A program made the translations under genes and the position numbers. The notes under the pieces are model-generated. The model was not told where the DNA came from. It made no database searches and saw nothing but the letters and a program-made list of their open reading frames with translations. A DNA stretch of 64,000 bases from NCBI RefSeq assembly GCF_030818415.1, contig NZ_JAUTAE010000001.1, forward strand, positions 2,094,001 through 2,158,000. Direction: 5' to 3'. This DNA comes from Sphingomonas sp. SORGH_AS_0950 (GTDB taxonomy: Bacteria > Pseudomonadota > Alphaproteobacteria > Sphingomonadales > Sphingomonadaceae). Position 1 is the first letter of the stretch. Each line of letters begins with the position of its first letter. Below are positions 46,867-56,276 of the stretch, piece after piece.

Positions 46867-48338
46867 AGACCGCGGTCGTCATCGGATCGGGCTTTGGCGG
46901 CCTGGCGCTGGCCATCCGCCTGCAATCGGCGGGCGTGCAGACCACCATCGTCGAGGCGCGGGACAAGCCCGGCGGCCGCGCCTATTATTGGGAGCGCGAC
47001 GGCTTCACCTTCGACGCGGGTCCGACGGTCATCACCGATCCGGCGTGCCTCGAGGAATTATGGGCGCTGACCGGGCGCACCATGTCCGAGGACGTGCAGC
47101 TCGATCCCGTCAGCCCCTTCTACCGGTTGAACTGGGTCGACGGCACCAATTTCGACTATAGCAACGACGACACCCAGCTGCGCTCGGAAATCGCCAAGCT
47201 GAATCCCGACGATATCGCGGGCTATGGCCGGTTCCTGGACTATGCGGCGGGCGTTTACCGCGAAGGCTATGAGAAGCTCGGCCATGTCGCGTTCCTCGAC
47301 TTCGCATCGATGATCAAGGCCGCGCCCTCGCTGATGAAATATCAGGCGTGGAATTCGGTCTACACGATGGTGTCGAAGTTCGTGCAGTCGGAAAAGCTGC
47401 GCCAGGCGCTGTCCTTCCACACGCTGCTGGTCGGCGGCAATCCGATGACGACCAGCGCCATCTATGCGCTGATCCACAAGCTGGAGCGCGACGGCGGCGT
47501 CTGGTTCGCGCGCGGCGGCACCAACCGGCTGGTGGCGGGCATGGTTGCGCAGTTCGAGCGGATCGGGGGCGTGCTGCGGCTGGGCGACCCCGTCACCCGG
47601 ATCGAGACGCTGGGCGATCGCGCGACCGGCGTGGTAACGAAGAGCGGCCTGACCATCCAGGCGGATGCGGTCGCGACCAATGCCGACATCATGCACAGCT
47701 ATCGCGACCTGCTGTCCGACAATCGCTCGGCGCGGCGGACGGTCAATGCGCTGGAGCGCAAGCGTTACTCGCCGTCGCTGTTCGTCGTCCATTTCGGGAT
47801 CAAGGGCGCATGGCCGGGCATCCCGCACCACATGATCCTGTTCGGTCCGCGCTATAAGGGCCTGCTGACCGACATCTACGATACCGGCGTGCTGTCGGAG
47901 GATTTCTCGCTCTATCTCCACCACCCGACCGTCACCGATCCCAGCCTGGCGCCGGAGGGGCATTCGACCTTCTATGCGCTGGCCCCGGTGCCGCACATGG
48001 GCAAGTTCCCGATGAACTGGGACGAGGTCGGGCCGATCCTGGAGAAGCGCATCCTGGACGAGGTGGGCCGCCGCCTGATCCCCGACATCCACGAACGGAT
48101 CGTGACCAAATTCCATTATGCGCCGTCGGACTTCGCCACCGACCTGAACGCGCATATGGGCTCGGCCTTCTCGCTCGAGCCGATCCTGACCCAGAGCGCC
48201 TATTTCCGGGTCCATAATCGCGACGATTCGATCCCGAACCTGTATTTCGTCGGTGCGGGCACCCATCCGGGCGCAGGGATTCCCGGCGTGGTCGGCAGCG
48301 CCAAGGCGACGGCGGCGCTGATGCTGGAGCGGAAGTAA
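46863..48338 (+). CDS. crtI: Phytoene desaturase
   Basis: A 491-residue flavin enzyme that desaturates phytoene to lycopene. VVIGSGFGGLALAIRLQSAG is the N-terminal dinucleotide fold, and FTFDAGPTVITDP, RGGTNRLVAGM and FVGAGTHPGAGIPGVVGSAK (which forms the family C-terminal signature) follow. It overlaps crtY. Its source of phytoene, crtB, lies 5.5 kb downstream on the other strand. Confidence 0.94.
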   Translation: MKTAVVIGSGFGGLALAIRLQSAGVQTTIVEARDKPGGRAYYWERDGFTFDAGPTVITDPACLEELWALTGRTMSEDVQLDPVSPFYRLNWVDGTNFDYSNDDTQLRSEIAKLNPDDIAGYGRFLDYAAGVYREGYEKLGHVAFLDFASMIKAAPSLMKYQAWNSVYTMVSKFVQSEKLRQALSFHTLLVGGNPMTTSAIYALIHKLERDGGVWFARGGTNRLVAGMVAQFERIGGVLRLGDPVTRIETLGDRATGVVTKSGLTIQADAVATNADIMHSYRDLLSDNRSARRTVNALERKRYSPSLFVVHFGIKGAWPGIPHHMILFGPRYKGLLTDIYDTGVLSEDFSLYLHHPTVTDPSLAPEGHSTFYALAPVPHMGKFPMNWDEVGPILEKRILDEVGRRLIPDIHERIVTKFHYAPSDFATDLNAHMGSAFSLEPILTQSAYFRVHNRDDSIPNLYFVGAGTHPGAGIPGVVGSAKATAALMLERK

Positions 48339-48499
48339 GGACTCCCCTCCCCCTCCGTTCCGCCCGGACCGAGGGGAGGGACCGGCGGCCCAGTCTCATA
48401 GCGGTACGCCCCGCGCACCGAAAAGGCCGATCCGGTCACAAGGCCGCCATGATTGCGCGAGATCGAACCGATGTCGCAACGACACCGGGAGAGTTCACG

Positions 48500-49398
48500 A
48501 TGCGCCGCCTTGCCTGCCTGCTATCGGCCGCCCTGACGGCGGCCGCGCCGTCGCCATCGGAACGGGTGATCGCCCCCGATGGTCGCGAGACGCTGTCGGT
48601 CAACGGCATATCGCGCACCGTGCTGGTCGATCCGGCCGCACTCGGCATTCCGATCATCACCCAAAGCTATGCCCAGGCGGCGGGGATGAAGCCCGGCATG
48701 ATCGAGATCGGCTTTCGCGTCGGGCCGGTGAGGATCGACGGTCATTCCGCCGTCGCCAGCATCCGGTCGGGCCCCGGCGAGCCCTTCAAGCGGCGGATCG
48801 CCTTTGCCGAGCCGGCCTATGCCAAGGGCTTTGACGGGGTGTTCGGCCCCGCCAGCCTGGCCGATCCGGTCATCCGCTTCCGCCTGCGCGATCCGCAACC
48901 AGGCGAGCGCGTCATCAGCCTGCCGATGGTCGGGGGCAGCGGCATGTTCGGCAATTGGGGATCGCGCTATGTGGTCATCACGATCGAGGGCGAGCCGATG
49001 CGGGTCATCCTCAACCCGCGCAATCCACGCAGCACCACCAATGCGGGCGGTGCGGTGCGGCTGGCCCGCGCCTATGGCGGGCAATTGTCGGCACGCCGAC
49101 GGAGCAGGAGATCGTCTTCGGCGTGACGCGCCCGATCCGGACGATGACGTTGCAAACGCCGGTGCAGGTCGGTCCGTTCGCGATGACGCAACTGGGCGTG
49201 CGGACCGTCGATTTCGGCAGCACCGCCACCATCGCCGATGCCGACGCGCCGGGCGATCCGGACGAGGTCGTCGTGACCGGCAAGGGCAAGCACGACTCCA
49301 AGCGAGACTGGCTGTCGATCGGTGCGGACCAGCTGAACCGCTGCTCCGCGATCATATTCGACAAGCCCGCCCGGCAGGTCCGGCTGAGCTGTCTCTGA
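48500..49398 (+). pseudogene. Exported conserved protein interrupted by a frameshift
   Basis: The first part (48500-49126 frame) starts with a signal peptide (MRRLACLLSAALTAAA) and runs to RLARAYGGQL. The homologous continuation is in a second frame (GTPTEQEIVFGVTRPIRTM onward), ending at 49398 with LNRCSAIIFDKPARQVRLSC. The switch falls near 49085 and fits loss of a single base. The joined protein would be about 298 residues of a family I know only as an exported, possibly retropepsin-like one. It may be a true pseudogene or a sequencing error in a GGCGGGCAA run. Confidence 0.75.
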
Positions 49399-49426
49399 TC
49401 CCCCCTCCCCGCACCGGGGAGGCGGT

Positions 49427-51256
49427 TCACGCCAGCAGCGCGTCGGCTTCCTCAGCCTGCTCGACCTCGGCGGCCTGGCGGGCCCACATCTCGGCATAGA
49501 GGCCGCCCCAGGCCAGCAATTCGCCATGCGTGCCCCGCTCCGCCACGCGACCGCCGTCGAGGACGACGATCTGGTCGGCATGAACGATGGTCGACAGCCG
49601 GTGCGCGATGACCAGGGTCGTGCGCCCACGCTCGATCGCCTGGAGCGTCGCCAGGATATCCGCCTCGGTCCGGCTGTCGAGCGCGCTGGTCGCTTCGTCC
49701 AGGATCAGGATGGGCGGATCCTTCAGCAGCGTGCGCGCGATCGCCACGCGCTGCTTCTCGCCGCCCGACAGCTTCAACCCGCGCTCGCCGACCCGCGTCG
49801 CATAGCCCTGGGGCTGCCGCTCGATGAAGTCGGCGATGGCGGCGCCGTTCGCCGCGCGCTCCACCTCGGCCTGGTCCGCGCCCTCTCGGCCATAGCCGAT
49901 ATTATAGCCGATCGTGTCGTTGAACAGCACCGTGTCCTGCGGCACGATCCCGATCGCGGCGCGCAAGCTATCCTGCGTGACGGCGTCGACCGCCTGCCCG
50001 TCGATGGTGATCGCGCCCTGGTTCACATCATAGAAGCGATAGAGCAGCCGCGCGAGCGTCGACTTGCCCGCCCCCGACGGCCCCACCACCGCGCAGGTGG
50101 TCCCCGCCGGAATGTCCAGCGTCAGCCCCTTCAGGATGGGCCGGTCGGGTTCATAGCCGAAGACCACCCGGTCGAAGCGGACATGCCCGCCCGTGACGGC
50201 CAGCGGCGCCGCGCCGGGGGCGTCGACCACCTCGGCGGGCGTGTCGATCAGGTCGAACATCGCGCCCATGTCGATCACCCCCTGGCGGATGGTGCGATAG
50301 ACCATGCCGAGCAGGTCGAGCGGGCGGAACAGCTGCGACAACAGGGTCGAGACGAACACCACGTCGCCCGGCGAGGCCGCACCCCGGCTCCATTCGCGCA
50401 CGACCCAGGCCATGGCGAAGCCCAGCATCAGGCTGGTGATCGCGGCCTGCCCGACGTTCAGCCAGGCCAGCGAGTTCTCCGACTTGGTCGCGGCGCGCGC
50501 ATAGGCCGCGACGCCATTCTCGTACCGCTTCGCCTCACGCTCCTCGGCGTTGAAATATTTGACCGTCTCGAAGTTCAACAGCGAGTCGACCGCATGCGCG
50601 ACCGCGCCGGTGTCGAGGTCGTTCATCCGGGTGCGCAGCGCATTGCGCCAGTCGGTCACCTTGCGGGTGAAGACGATATAGCCGACCACCATCACCAGCG
50701 TGGTGACGACCAGCACCGGCCCGAAGCTGCGCCCGAAGATCGTCAGCACCAGCCCCAGTTCCAGCACCGTCGGGGCGATGTTGAACAGCAGGAAATAGAG
50801 CATGGTGTCGATGCTCTTGGTCCCGCGCTCGACCACCTTGGTCACCGCGCCCGTCCGCCGCTCCAGATGGAAGCGCAGCGACAGCCGGTGGAGATGCCGG
50901 AACACATCGGCGGACAGCCGCCGGGTCGCGTCCTGCCCCACCGTCTCGAACACCGCATTGCGCAGATTGTCGAACAGCGTCGTGCCGAACCGCGCCGCCG
51001 CATAGCCGACGACCAGCAGGACGACGAGCATCGTCGCGCTCCGGTCCCCGCCCGCCATCCGGTCGATCGCATATTTCAGCGTATAGGCCGCACCCAGCAC
51101 CTGGATCAGCTTGGACACCACGACCAGCGCCATCGCCCCGACGATCCGCGCGCGCAGGGCGGGCGCTCCGGCAGGCCAGAGATAGGGCAGGAAACGGCGA
51201 AGCGTCGGGATCAGCGGCCGGTCAGGCGCACCGGCGGTAAGGTCGAGTGGCGGCAT
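49427..51256 (-). CDS. Atm1/ABCB7-like ABC exporter (fused permease and ATPase)
   Basis: A 609-residue half-transporter with about six membrane helices and a C-terminal nucleotide-binding domain: Walker A VGPSGAGKST near 400, signature LSGGEKQR, Walker B ILILDEATSALD and the H-loop VIAHRLST. GTKSIDTMLYFLLFNIAPTV and LNFETVKYFNAEEREAKRY are diagnostic of the Atm1 group, which exports glutathione persulfide or metal-glutathione complexes. The close relative from Novosphingobium has been structurally studied. It probably dimerises. Confidence 0.92.
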   Translation of the reverse strand: MPPLDLTAGAPDRPLIPTLRRFLPYLWPAGAPALRARIVGAMALVVVSKLIQVLGAAYTLKYAIDRMAGGDRSATMLVVLLVVGYAAARFGTTLFDNLRNAVFETVGQDATRRLSADVFRHLHRLSLRFHLERRTGAVTKVVERGTKSIDTMLYFLLFNIAPTVLELGLVLTIFGRSFGPVLVVTTLVMVVGYIVFTRKVTDWRNALRTRMNDLDTGAVAHAVDSLLNFETVKYFNAEEREAKRYENGVAAYARAATKSENSLAWLNVGQAAITSLMLGFAMAWVVREWSRGAASPGDVVFVSTLLSQLFRPLDLLGMVYRTIRQGVIDMGAMFDLIDTPAEVVDAPGAAPLAVTGGHVRFDRVVFGYEPDRPILKGLTLDIPAGTTCAVVGPSGAGKSTLARLLYRFYDVNQGAITIDGQAVDAVTQDSLRAAIGIVPQDTVLFNDTIGYNIGYGREGADQAEVERAANGAAIADFIERQPQGYATRVGERGLKLSGGEKQRVAIARTLLKDPPILILDEATSALDSRTEADILATLQAIERGRTTLVIAHRLSTIVHADQIVVLDGGRVAERGTHGELLAWGGLYAEMWARQAAEVEQAEEADALLA

Positions 51257-51339
51257 GTCGACCCCATGTCGGCGGAACGGGGGCGAAGTTCAATGGGGGC
51301 TGTCGAGGGGAGATCGCGGACGTGTAGCCAGCGGCGTTG

Positions 51340-51476
51340 CCTCCCCCATCCCCTCCCGCCTGCGGGAGGGGAGCGGCCAGGGGCGCCCGTTCGCACTTTA
51401 CCGAGAAGCAAGGTCCGCGGGTAACGGCATGTCCTGCAAGACTCCCCTCCCGCAGGCGGGAGGGGTTGGGGGAGGG
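51340..51476. repeat. CCTCCCGC-ended ~137 bp repeat, second copy
   Basis: CCTCCCGCCTGCGGGAGG at the left and CTCCCGCAGGCGGGAG at the right, with CCTCCCCCATCCCC and GGTTGGGGGAGG as outer arms. The centre differs from the copy at 32074. It lies between the ABC exporter start and the S9 peptidase stop. Confidence 0.8.
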
Positions 51477-51506
51477 CAAGGGGTCTCACCGAGCCCCCGG
51501 TCGCCC

Positions 51507-53474
51507 TTACAACCCCTTCACGAACTCCGCCCCATGCTTCACCTCAGCGGTCGAGGCCTTCAGCGTATCCCCGATCGGCTCGGCGCGGCCGCCCAGGCAC
51601 GGGCCCAGGAAATTCTCCGCCACCGCGTTGAAGGCGATATTGTTGGCGGGCCGCGCAAAGCCATGCCCTTCGTCGGGGAAGACGACATAGGTGACGGGGA
51701 TGTTCTTCGCCGCCATCGCCGAGACGATCTGGTCGCTTTCCGCCACATTGACGCGCGGGTCGTTGGCGCCCTGCCCGATCAGCAGCGGCTTCTTGATCCG
51801 GTCGACAAAGGTCAGCGGCGAGCGTTCCTTCAGCAGCGCGCGGCCATCCTCGGTCGTGGGATCGCCCATCCGCTTGTAGAATTGCTGCTTGCCCGCTTCC
51901 CAATAGGGCGGAATGGTCTTCAGGAGCGTGAACAGGTTCGACGGGCCGACGATGTCGACGCCGCACGCGAACTTGTCCGGGGTGAAGGTCAGGCCCGCCA
52001 GCGTCGCATAGCCGCCATAGGAGCCGCCCATGATCGCCACCTTGTCGGGCACGGCCACGCCCTGCTTGACCGCCCAGTCGACCGCGTCGATCAGGTCGTC
52101 ATGCATCTTGCGGCCCCATTGCAGGTCGCCCGCCGAGATGAAGTTCTTACCAAAGCCCGTCGAGCCGCGATAATTGACCGACAGCACCGCATAGCCGCGA
52201 TTGGCGAGCCACTGGTGATAGCCATTATAGCCATAGCCGTCGCGCGCCCAAGGTCCGCCATGGACGAACAGCACCATCGGCACCGGCCCGGTCACGCCCT
52301 TGGGCCTGGTCAGGTACGACACCAGCGTCATGCCGTCGCGCGCGGGGATCTCCACCGCCTCCATCGGCACCAGCGGCGCATCGGCCAGCTCGGGGCGGCT
52401 GACATAGAGTTGGGTCAGCTTTTTCGCCTTGCGATCGTACAGCCAGGTCGAGGCGGGCGCGGTGACCGGATCGAAGGTCACCAGCCATTTGTCGTCGGCA
52501 TCGGTGCGCGACCCGATCGCGAACTCGCCCTTGTTCTGCGCCTTCAGAAAGGCGAGGTCGGCCTTCACCGCGTCGCCGACCGGGACATAGTCGCGCTTCA
52601 GATAATTGACCGAATAGGCCTCGACCCGGCCGGTCCTGGGATTGAACAGGCCGCCGCCGACATCGGCCTTGGGGCTTTCGCCGATCACGGCCATCTTGCC
52701 GCTGCCCATGTCCTGCGCCATCAGCGCGGCGGTGTTCCGGCCCCGGCTGTCCATCCAGTAGAGCGTCTTGCCGTCCACCGTGAAGCCCAGCGGCGAGGTG
52801 GTCAGCGAATCGTCCAGCCCGAACTGTACGACAGGGCTCGCCTCTACGGTGGTGCCGTTGACCCGGTAATAGTCGGAACCGCCATCGGGCCGCGCCTTGG
52901 CCGCCATGCGCAGGTGCAGCTGGTCGTCGGCCAGGAACCCGGCATAGCCGTCATTCTGCATCACCTTGGTCAGCGTGCCGGTGGTCAGGTTCAGCTCGTA
53001 CACGTCATGCCAGCGCGGATCGCGATTGTTGACGCCGACCAGGATACGGTCCTTGATCGTCTCGCTGGTGCCGACGATCTGGACGCGCGTCTTCTCGAAC
53101 GGGGTCAGCGCCTTTTGCTCGCCGGTCGCGACATTGACGCCGTAGAGCAGGAAATTCTCGTCGCCGCCCTTGTCGTTGACGAACAGGATCGACTTGGAAT
53201 CGGGCGACCAGAAGGCCTGGCGGATCGGCCGGCCCTTCTCGGCGGTCAGCGGCCTGGCCTGGTCGGGCGTGGCGATCGGCGCGACCCAGACGTTGAGCAC
53301 CCCGTCGCGCGGCGCGATGAAGCTGATCCACTGGCCGTCGGGGGACAGCTGGCCGCCGACCTTGGTCGGATTGCCGAACAGCTTGGCACGCTCGATCAGC
53401 GGCACGTCCGCCGCCATCGCCGATTGCGCCACCATCATCGCGGCCCCGGCCGCCAGCAAAGCCTTGAACACCAT
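51507..53474 (-). CDS. S9 family (prolyl oligopeptidase-like) peptidase
   Basis: A 655-residue secreted serine peptidase with signal peptide (ALLAAGAAMMVAQSAMAA). An N-terminal seven-bladed propeller (GGQLSPDGQWISFIAPRDG, FWSPDSKSILFVNDKGGDE) is followed by an alpha/beta hydrolase domain with nucleophile Ser in VAIMGGSYGGYATLAG, Asp in GQGANDPRVNVAESD and His in PDEGHGFARP. ATG 53474 is used as the homologous start. Confidence 0.93.
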   Translation of the reverse strand: MVFKALLAAGAAMMVAQSAMAADVPLIERAKLFGNPTKVGGQLSPDGQWISFIAPRDGVLNVWVAPIATPDQARPLTAEKGRPIRQAFWSPDSKSILFVNDKGGDENFLLYGVNVATGEQKALTPFEKTRVQIVGTSETIKDRILVGVNNRDPRWHDVYELNLTTGTLTKVMQNDGYAGFLADDQLHLRMAAKARPDGGSDYYRVNGTTVEASPVVQFGLDDSLTTSPLGFTVDGKTLYWMDSRGRNTAALMAQDMGSGKMAVIGESPKADVGGGLFNPRTGRVEAYSVNYLKRDYVPVGDAVKADLAFLKAQNKGEFAIGSRTDADDKWLVTFDPVTAPASTWLYDRKAKKLTQLYVSRPELADAPLVPMEAVEIPARDGMTLVSYLTRPKGVTGPVPMVLFVHGGPWARDGYGYNGYHQWLANRGYAVLSVNYRGSTGFGKNFISAGDLQWGRKMHDDLIDAVDWAVKQGVAVPDKVAIMGGSYGGYATLAGLTFTPDKFACGVDIVGPSNLFTLLKTIPPYWEAGKQQFYKRMGDPTTEDGRALLKERSPLTFVDRIKKPLLIGQGANDPRVNVAESDQIVSAMAAKNIPVTYVVFPDEGHGFARPANNIAFNAVAENFLGPCLGGRAEPIGDTLKASTAEVKHGAEFVKGL

Positions 53475-53596
53475 ATCATGCTCCCACCCAATGACTGTAT
53501 TGGTGAAGCATGACACCGCAGTCGCCATCCGACAAGCGCGATTTTGGAACCGCTGGCCGCCGCCCGGCGTTTTCAGGACCAAGTGGAGGCGGTGAT

Positions 53597-53827
53597 ATGC
53601 AGCCGATTTTCTATGTGATGGCGATCCTGGGCTGCGGCGACGGCAGCACCGATTGCACCGAGGCCCGAATGGTCCCCGCGCGCTATGAAACCATGGCTCA
53701 GTGCCGCGCCGATCTGGCCAACCGGATCGCCGCCAACACCGACGTCCCCTTCCCCGTCATCGGCGCGGACTGCCGCCGGGTCGGCGCGCAAATGGCGAAG
53801 GCCGAGCGCAAGCCGTCGCGGGGGTGA
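53597..53827 (+). CDS. Small conserved cysteine-containing protein
   Basis: A 76-residue protein starting with FYVMAILGCGDGSTDCTEAR and having CRADLANR and ADCRRVGAQ further on, four cysteines in all. The pattern is common in sphingomonads but no function is known to me. A strong GGAGGCGG site precedes the ATG. It converges on crtB with 54 bases between. Confidence 0.7.
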   Translation: MQPIFYVMAILGCGDGSTDCTEARMVPARYETMAQCRADLANRIAANTDVPFPVIGADCRRVGAQMAKAERKPSRG

Positions 53828-53881
53828 AGGCTCCAATGCCGTTCAGCCTGAGCGGGATATGAAATCAGCGCAGGGAGTGGA

Positions 53882-54832
53882 TCAGCGCGGCCGGGTCCAT
53901 AAAGTCGGGTCGCGTGGGACGATCGTCATGCTGCCCCGGCGCGCCGCCTGCACGCTGGCGGTGGCCATGAAGCGCAACTTCTCCACCTTGCTAGTGCCGA
54001 CACGGCTGTCCCAGGCCCGCCTCCCGCGCCGGGCGACCTTGCGCCCGATCGCGCCATAGATCGCCGCCGCCGACAGCACCGCCCAGGCCGAGCGATAGGA
54101 GAGCGCGGGCGTCCCCATCCGCGCGCTCGCCTCGAACCGCGCCGCCTGGTCGGTCAGGCGGCGGGCCAGCGCGCTCAGCCCCGGCCGGTGCGAGGGCGCC
54201 ATGATCGCGTCGGGCGCGATGCTCTTATAGGCCAGCCACTGGCGCGGCAGGTAATGCCGCCCCGCGCCCGCATCCTCGGCGATGTCGCGCGCGATATTGG
54301 CGAGCTGGAACGCCATCCCCAGATCGCAGGCCCGGTCGAGCACCGCCTCGTCATCGGGTGCCACGCCCATCGTCACCGCCATCATGCAGCCGACGACGCC
54401 CGCGACATGATAGCAATAGCGATAGAGGTCGTCGTCGCTGTCGGGCCGCCAGTCCTCGGCATCCAGCGCGAAGCCCGCGATCAGGTCGCGCGGCCAGCGA
54501 TGCGGCATCCCCGTCTCCGCCGCCACGACACGCAACGCGTCGAACGCCGGATCGCCCACGACCCGCCCCGCCAGCGCCGCCTCGGTCTTGTCGGTCAGCT
54601 CGGCCAGCCGCGCGGGCGCATCGGCCACGCGGGTCATGCCATGGCCGTGATCCTGCCCGTCGGCGATGTCGTCGCAGCGGCGGCACCAGGCATAGAGCAG
54701 CCAGGCGCGCTCACGCGTCGCGGGATCGAACAACAGGCTGGCCGCCGCGAAACTCTTCGAGCCCTTCGCGATCGATTCGCGCGCCGCCGCGACCAGCCTT
54801 GCACGCTCGTCGGGGTCGGCGGCGTGGTTCAC
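53882..54832 (-). CDS. crtB: Phytoene synthase
   Basis: A 316-residue prenyl-transfer enzyme that joins two geranylgeranyl diphosphates. The acidic metal-binding DDIAD near residue 54 and DIAEDAG near 190 are the two Asp-rich motifs. AFQLANIARDIAEDAGAGR and RYLPRQWL (as HYLPRQW) match the family. The start is GTG 54832, overlapping the LOG gene stop. It is part of the same carotenoid route as crtY and crtI but in opposite orientation. Confidence 0.93.
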   Translation of the reverse strand: MNHAADPDERARLVAAARESIAKGSKSFAAASLLFDPATRERAWLLYAWCRRCDDIADGQDHGHGMTRVADAPARLAELTDKTEAALAGRVVGDPAFDALRVVAAETGMPHRWPRDLIAGFALDAEDWRPDSDDDLYRYCYHVAGVVGCMMAVTMGVAPDDEAVLDRACDLGMAFQLANIARDIAEDAGAGRHYLPRQWLAYKSIAPDAIMAPSHRPGLSALARRLTDQAARFEASARMGTPALSYRSAWAVLSAAAIYGAIGRKVARRGRRAWDSRVGTSKVEKLRFMATASVQAARRGSMTIVPRDPTLWTRPR

Positions 54833-55410
54833 AGATCGTCCGCGTTCATGCGCACGATCGGCTGGGTCGGGACATGCGCGGTCATCTTGGCCAGCAACCC
54901 GTCGAGCGTGGTATCGACGATCAGCAGCTCGCGGTGCTGCGGCCGGAGGAACCCGACCTCGCCCATCTTGTCCCAGAAGGCGACGAGATGATCATAATAG
55001 CCGCCCGTGTTGAGCAGCCCGACCGGATCGGCATGATAGCCCAGCTGCGCCCAGCTGAGCGCTTCCCACAGCTCGTCCATCGTGCCGGTGCCGCCCGCGA
55101 TGGTGATGAAGCCGTCGGACAGGTCGGTGAACGCCTTCTTGCGCTCGTGCATGCCAGGCACGACGTGCAGCTCGGTCAGGCCGCGATGCGCGACCTCGGC
55201 ATCGACCAGCGCCTGCGGGATGATGCCGATCACCTCGCCCCCGGCCGCCAGCGCCGCATCGGCGACCGCGCCCATCAGGCCCAGCCGTCCGCCGCCATAG
55301 ACGACGCCGATCCCCCGCTCCGCCAGCCCGCGCCCGACGCTCCGCGCCATTTCGATATAGAGGGGATCGCTGGGGGTCGCCGACCCGCAATAAATGGCCA
55401 ATCGCTTCAT
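54829..55410 (-). CDS. LOG family protein (TIGR00730)
   Basis: A 193-residue nucleoside 5'-monophosphate phosphoribohydrolase-like protein. The start is MKRLAIYCGSATPSDPLY, and GGGRLGLMGAVADAAL and AGGTGTMDELWEALSWAQLG follow. The usual PGGxGTxxE motif here reads AGGTGTMDE, with Ala in place of Pro. It is translationally coupled to crtB, and the reason for that pairing is unclear. Confidence 0.88.
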   Translation of the reverse strand: MKRLAIYCGSATPSDPLYIEMARSVGRGLAERGIGVVYGGGRLGLMGAVADAALAAGGEVIGIIPQALVDAEVAHRGLTELHVVPGMHERKKAFTDLSDGFITIAGGTGTMDELWEALSWAQLGYHADPVGLLNTGGYYDHLVAFWDKMGEVGFLRPQHRELLIVDTTLDGLLAKMTAHVPTQPIVRMNADDL

Positions 55411-55504
55411 GGTGACGAGCGCTAGGCGATGGGGCGGGACGGGGCAAGCGGGTTACGGCGAACCGCCTGTCCCTGCCCGCCCACCACCCGTACCGCATGA
55501 AGAA

Positions 55505-55535
55505 ACGGGCGACGCGGTCACCCCGCATCGCCCGT
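55505..55535 (-). terminator. Terminator-like hairpin between CsbD and LOG genes
   Basis: ACGGGCGACGCG (55505-55516) and CGCATCGCCCGT (55524-55535) pair over 12 bases with one mismatch. On the minus strand TTTCTTC follows. It lies 95 bases before the LOG start, past copy D of the repeat, so it could stop transcription from the CsbD gene. Confidence 0.5.
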
Positions 55536-55575
55536 CACATCCATGGGACTGGATCGGATCGACATTCAGCATTGC

Positions 55576-55812
55576 TTCTTCTTGCCCTCTCCCCTGGACA
55601 GGGGAGAGGGTTAGCGAAGCTTGCCAGCCTGCTGGCTAGCGCAGCTTGAGTGAGGGGTTGAGCGAGCCCAAAGGCTCGCGCGCTACGCGCATGCACCCCT
55701 CACCCAGCTCCGACTAAGCCTTTGCTTTCGCAAAGGCCAAGTCTGCGCAACCCTCTCCCCTCTCCCCTCTCCCCTCTCCCCTCTGCGAGGGGCGAGGGAA
55801 GGACAGGCATCG
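55576..55812 (-). repeat. ~237 bp dispersed repeat, copy D
   Basis: Same plan as copies A-C, plus an expansion: the heptamer TCTCCCC recurs about five times at 55753-55788 where the other copies have two. Its end lies 25 bases from the CsbD stop. Together with the hairpin at 55505 it explains the gap 55411-55837. Confidence 0.92.
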
Positions 55813-55837
55813 GTGACCGTCGATCCGCCCTTGGCGC

Positions 55838-56122
55838 TTACTTGCCGCGCAGCGTGTTGAGCAGCGCGATGCCGACCACGCCGCCCAGCGCGGCCGAGGC
55901 CAGCGGACGCTCACGGACGAAGTCGCGGACCTGATCGAACAGCGGACGCACCGCCTGGTCGACGCTGGTCTTGGCGTCGCCGAAAGCCTTCTGGGCCTTG
56001 CCGCCCAGCTGTTCGCCCTTGCCTTCGGCCTGCATGGTCTTGTCGCCCAGCACGCCGCCCAGGCCTTCCTTGACCTGACCGCCGAAATTGGTGGCTGTGC
56101 CGTTGATCGTGTCGGTGTTCAT
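55838..56122 (-). CDS. CsbD family stress protein with a C-terminal membrane segment
   Basis: A 94-residue protein. The N-terminal CsbD stretch, ATNFGGQVKEGLGGVLGDKT and AEGKGEQLGGKAQKAFGDAK, is followed by a C-terminal hydrophobic segment (LASAALGGVVGIALLNTL). CsbD proteins accumulate in stress, and their mechanism is unknown. The AGGAGA site supports ATG 56122 over 56140. Confidence 0.85.
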   Translation of the reverse strand: MNTDTINGTATNFGGQVKEGLGGVLGDKTMQAEGKGEQLGGKAQKAFGDAKTSVDQAVRPLFDQVRDFVRERPLASAALGGVVGIALLNTLRGK

Positions 56123-56276
56123 CGAAAGATCTCCTTTCATGGGGCAGGAATGATTGGGGCATCAAACCCGCGAGGCCGCCGATGTTTCCGAAACGGCCGC
56201 GATGGAGAGCCGGGATCGACCCGCACGCGTCGTCGCGCCCTTTCCCCATCCGCCCGGCGTCGCTACATGCACGGCG

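Noticed and set aside
51255..53513. A 752-codon plus-strand frame across the S9 peptidase gene
   Set aside because: It is the antisense shadow of a clear peptidase and is rich in His/Arg/Gly without motifs.
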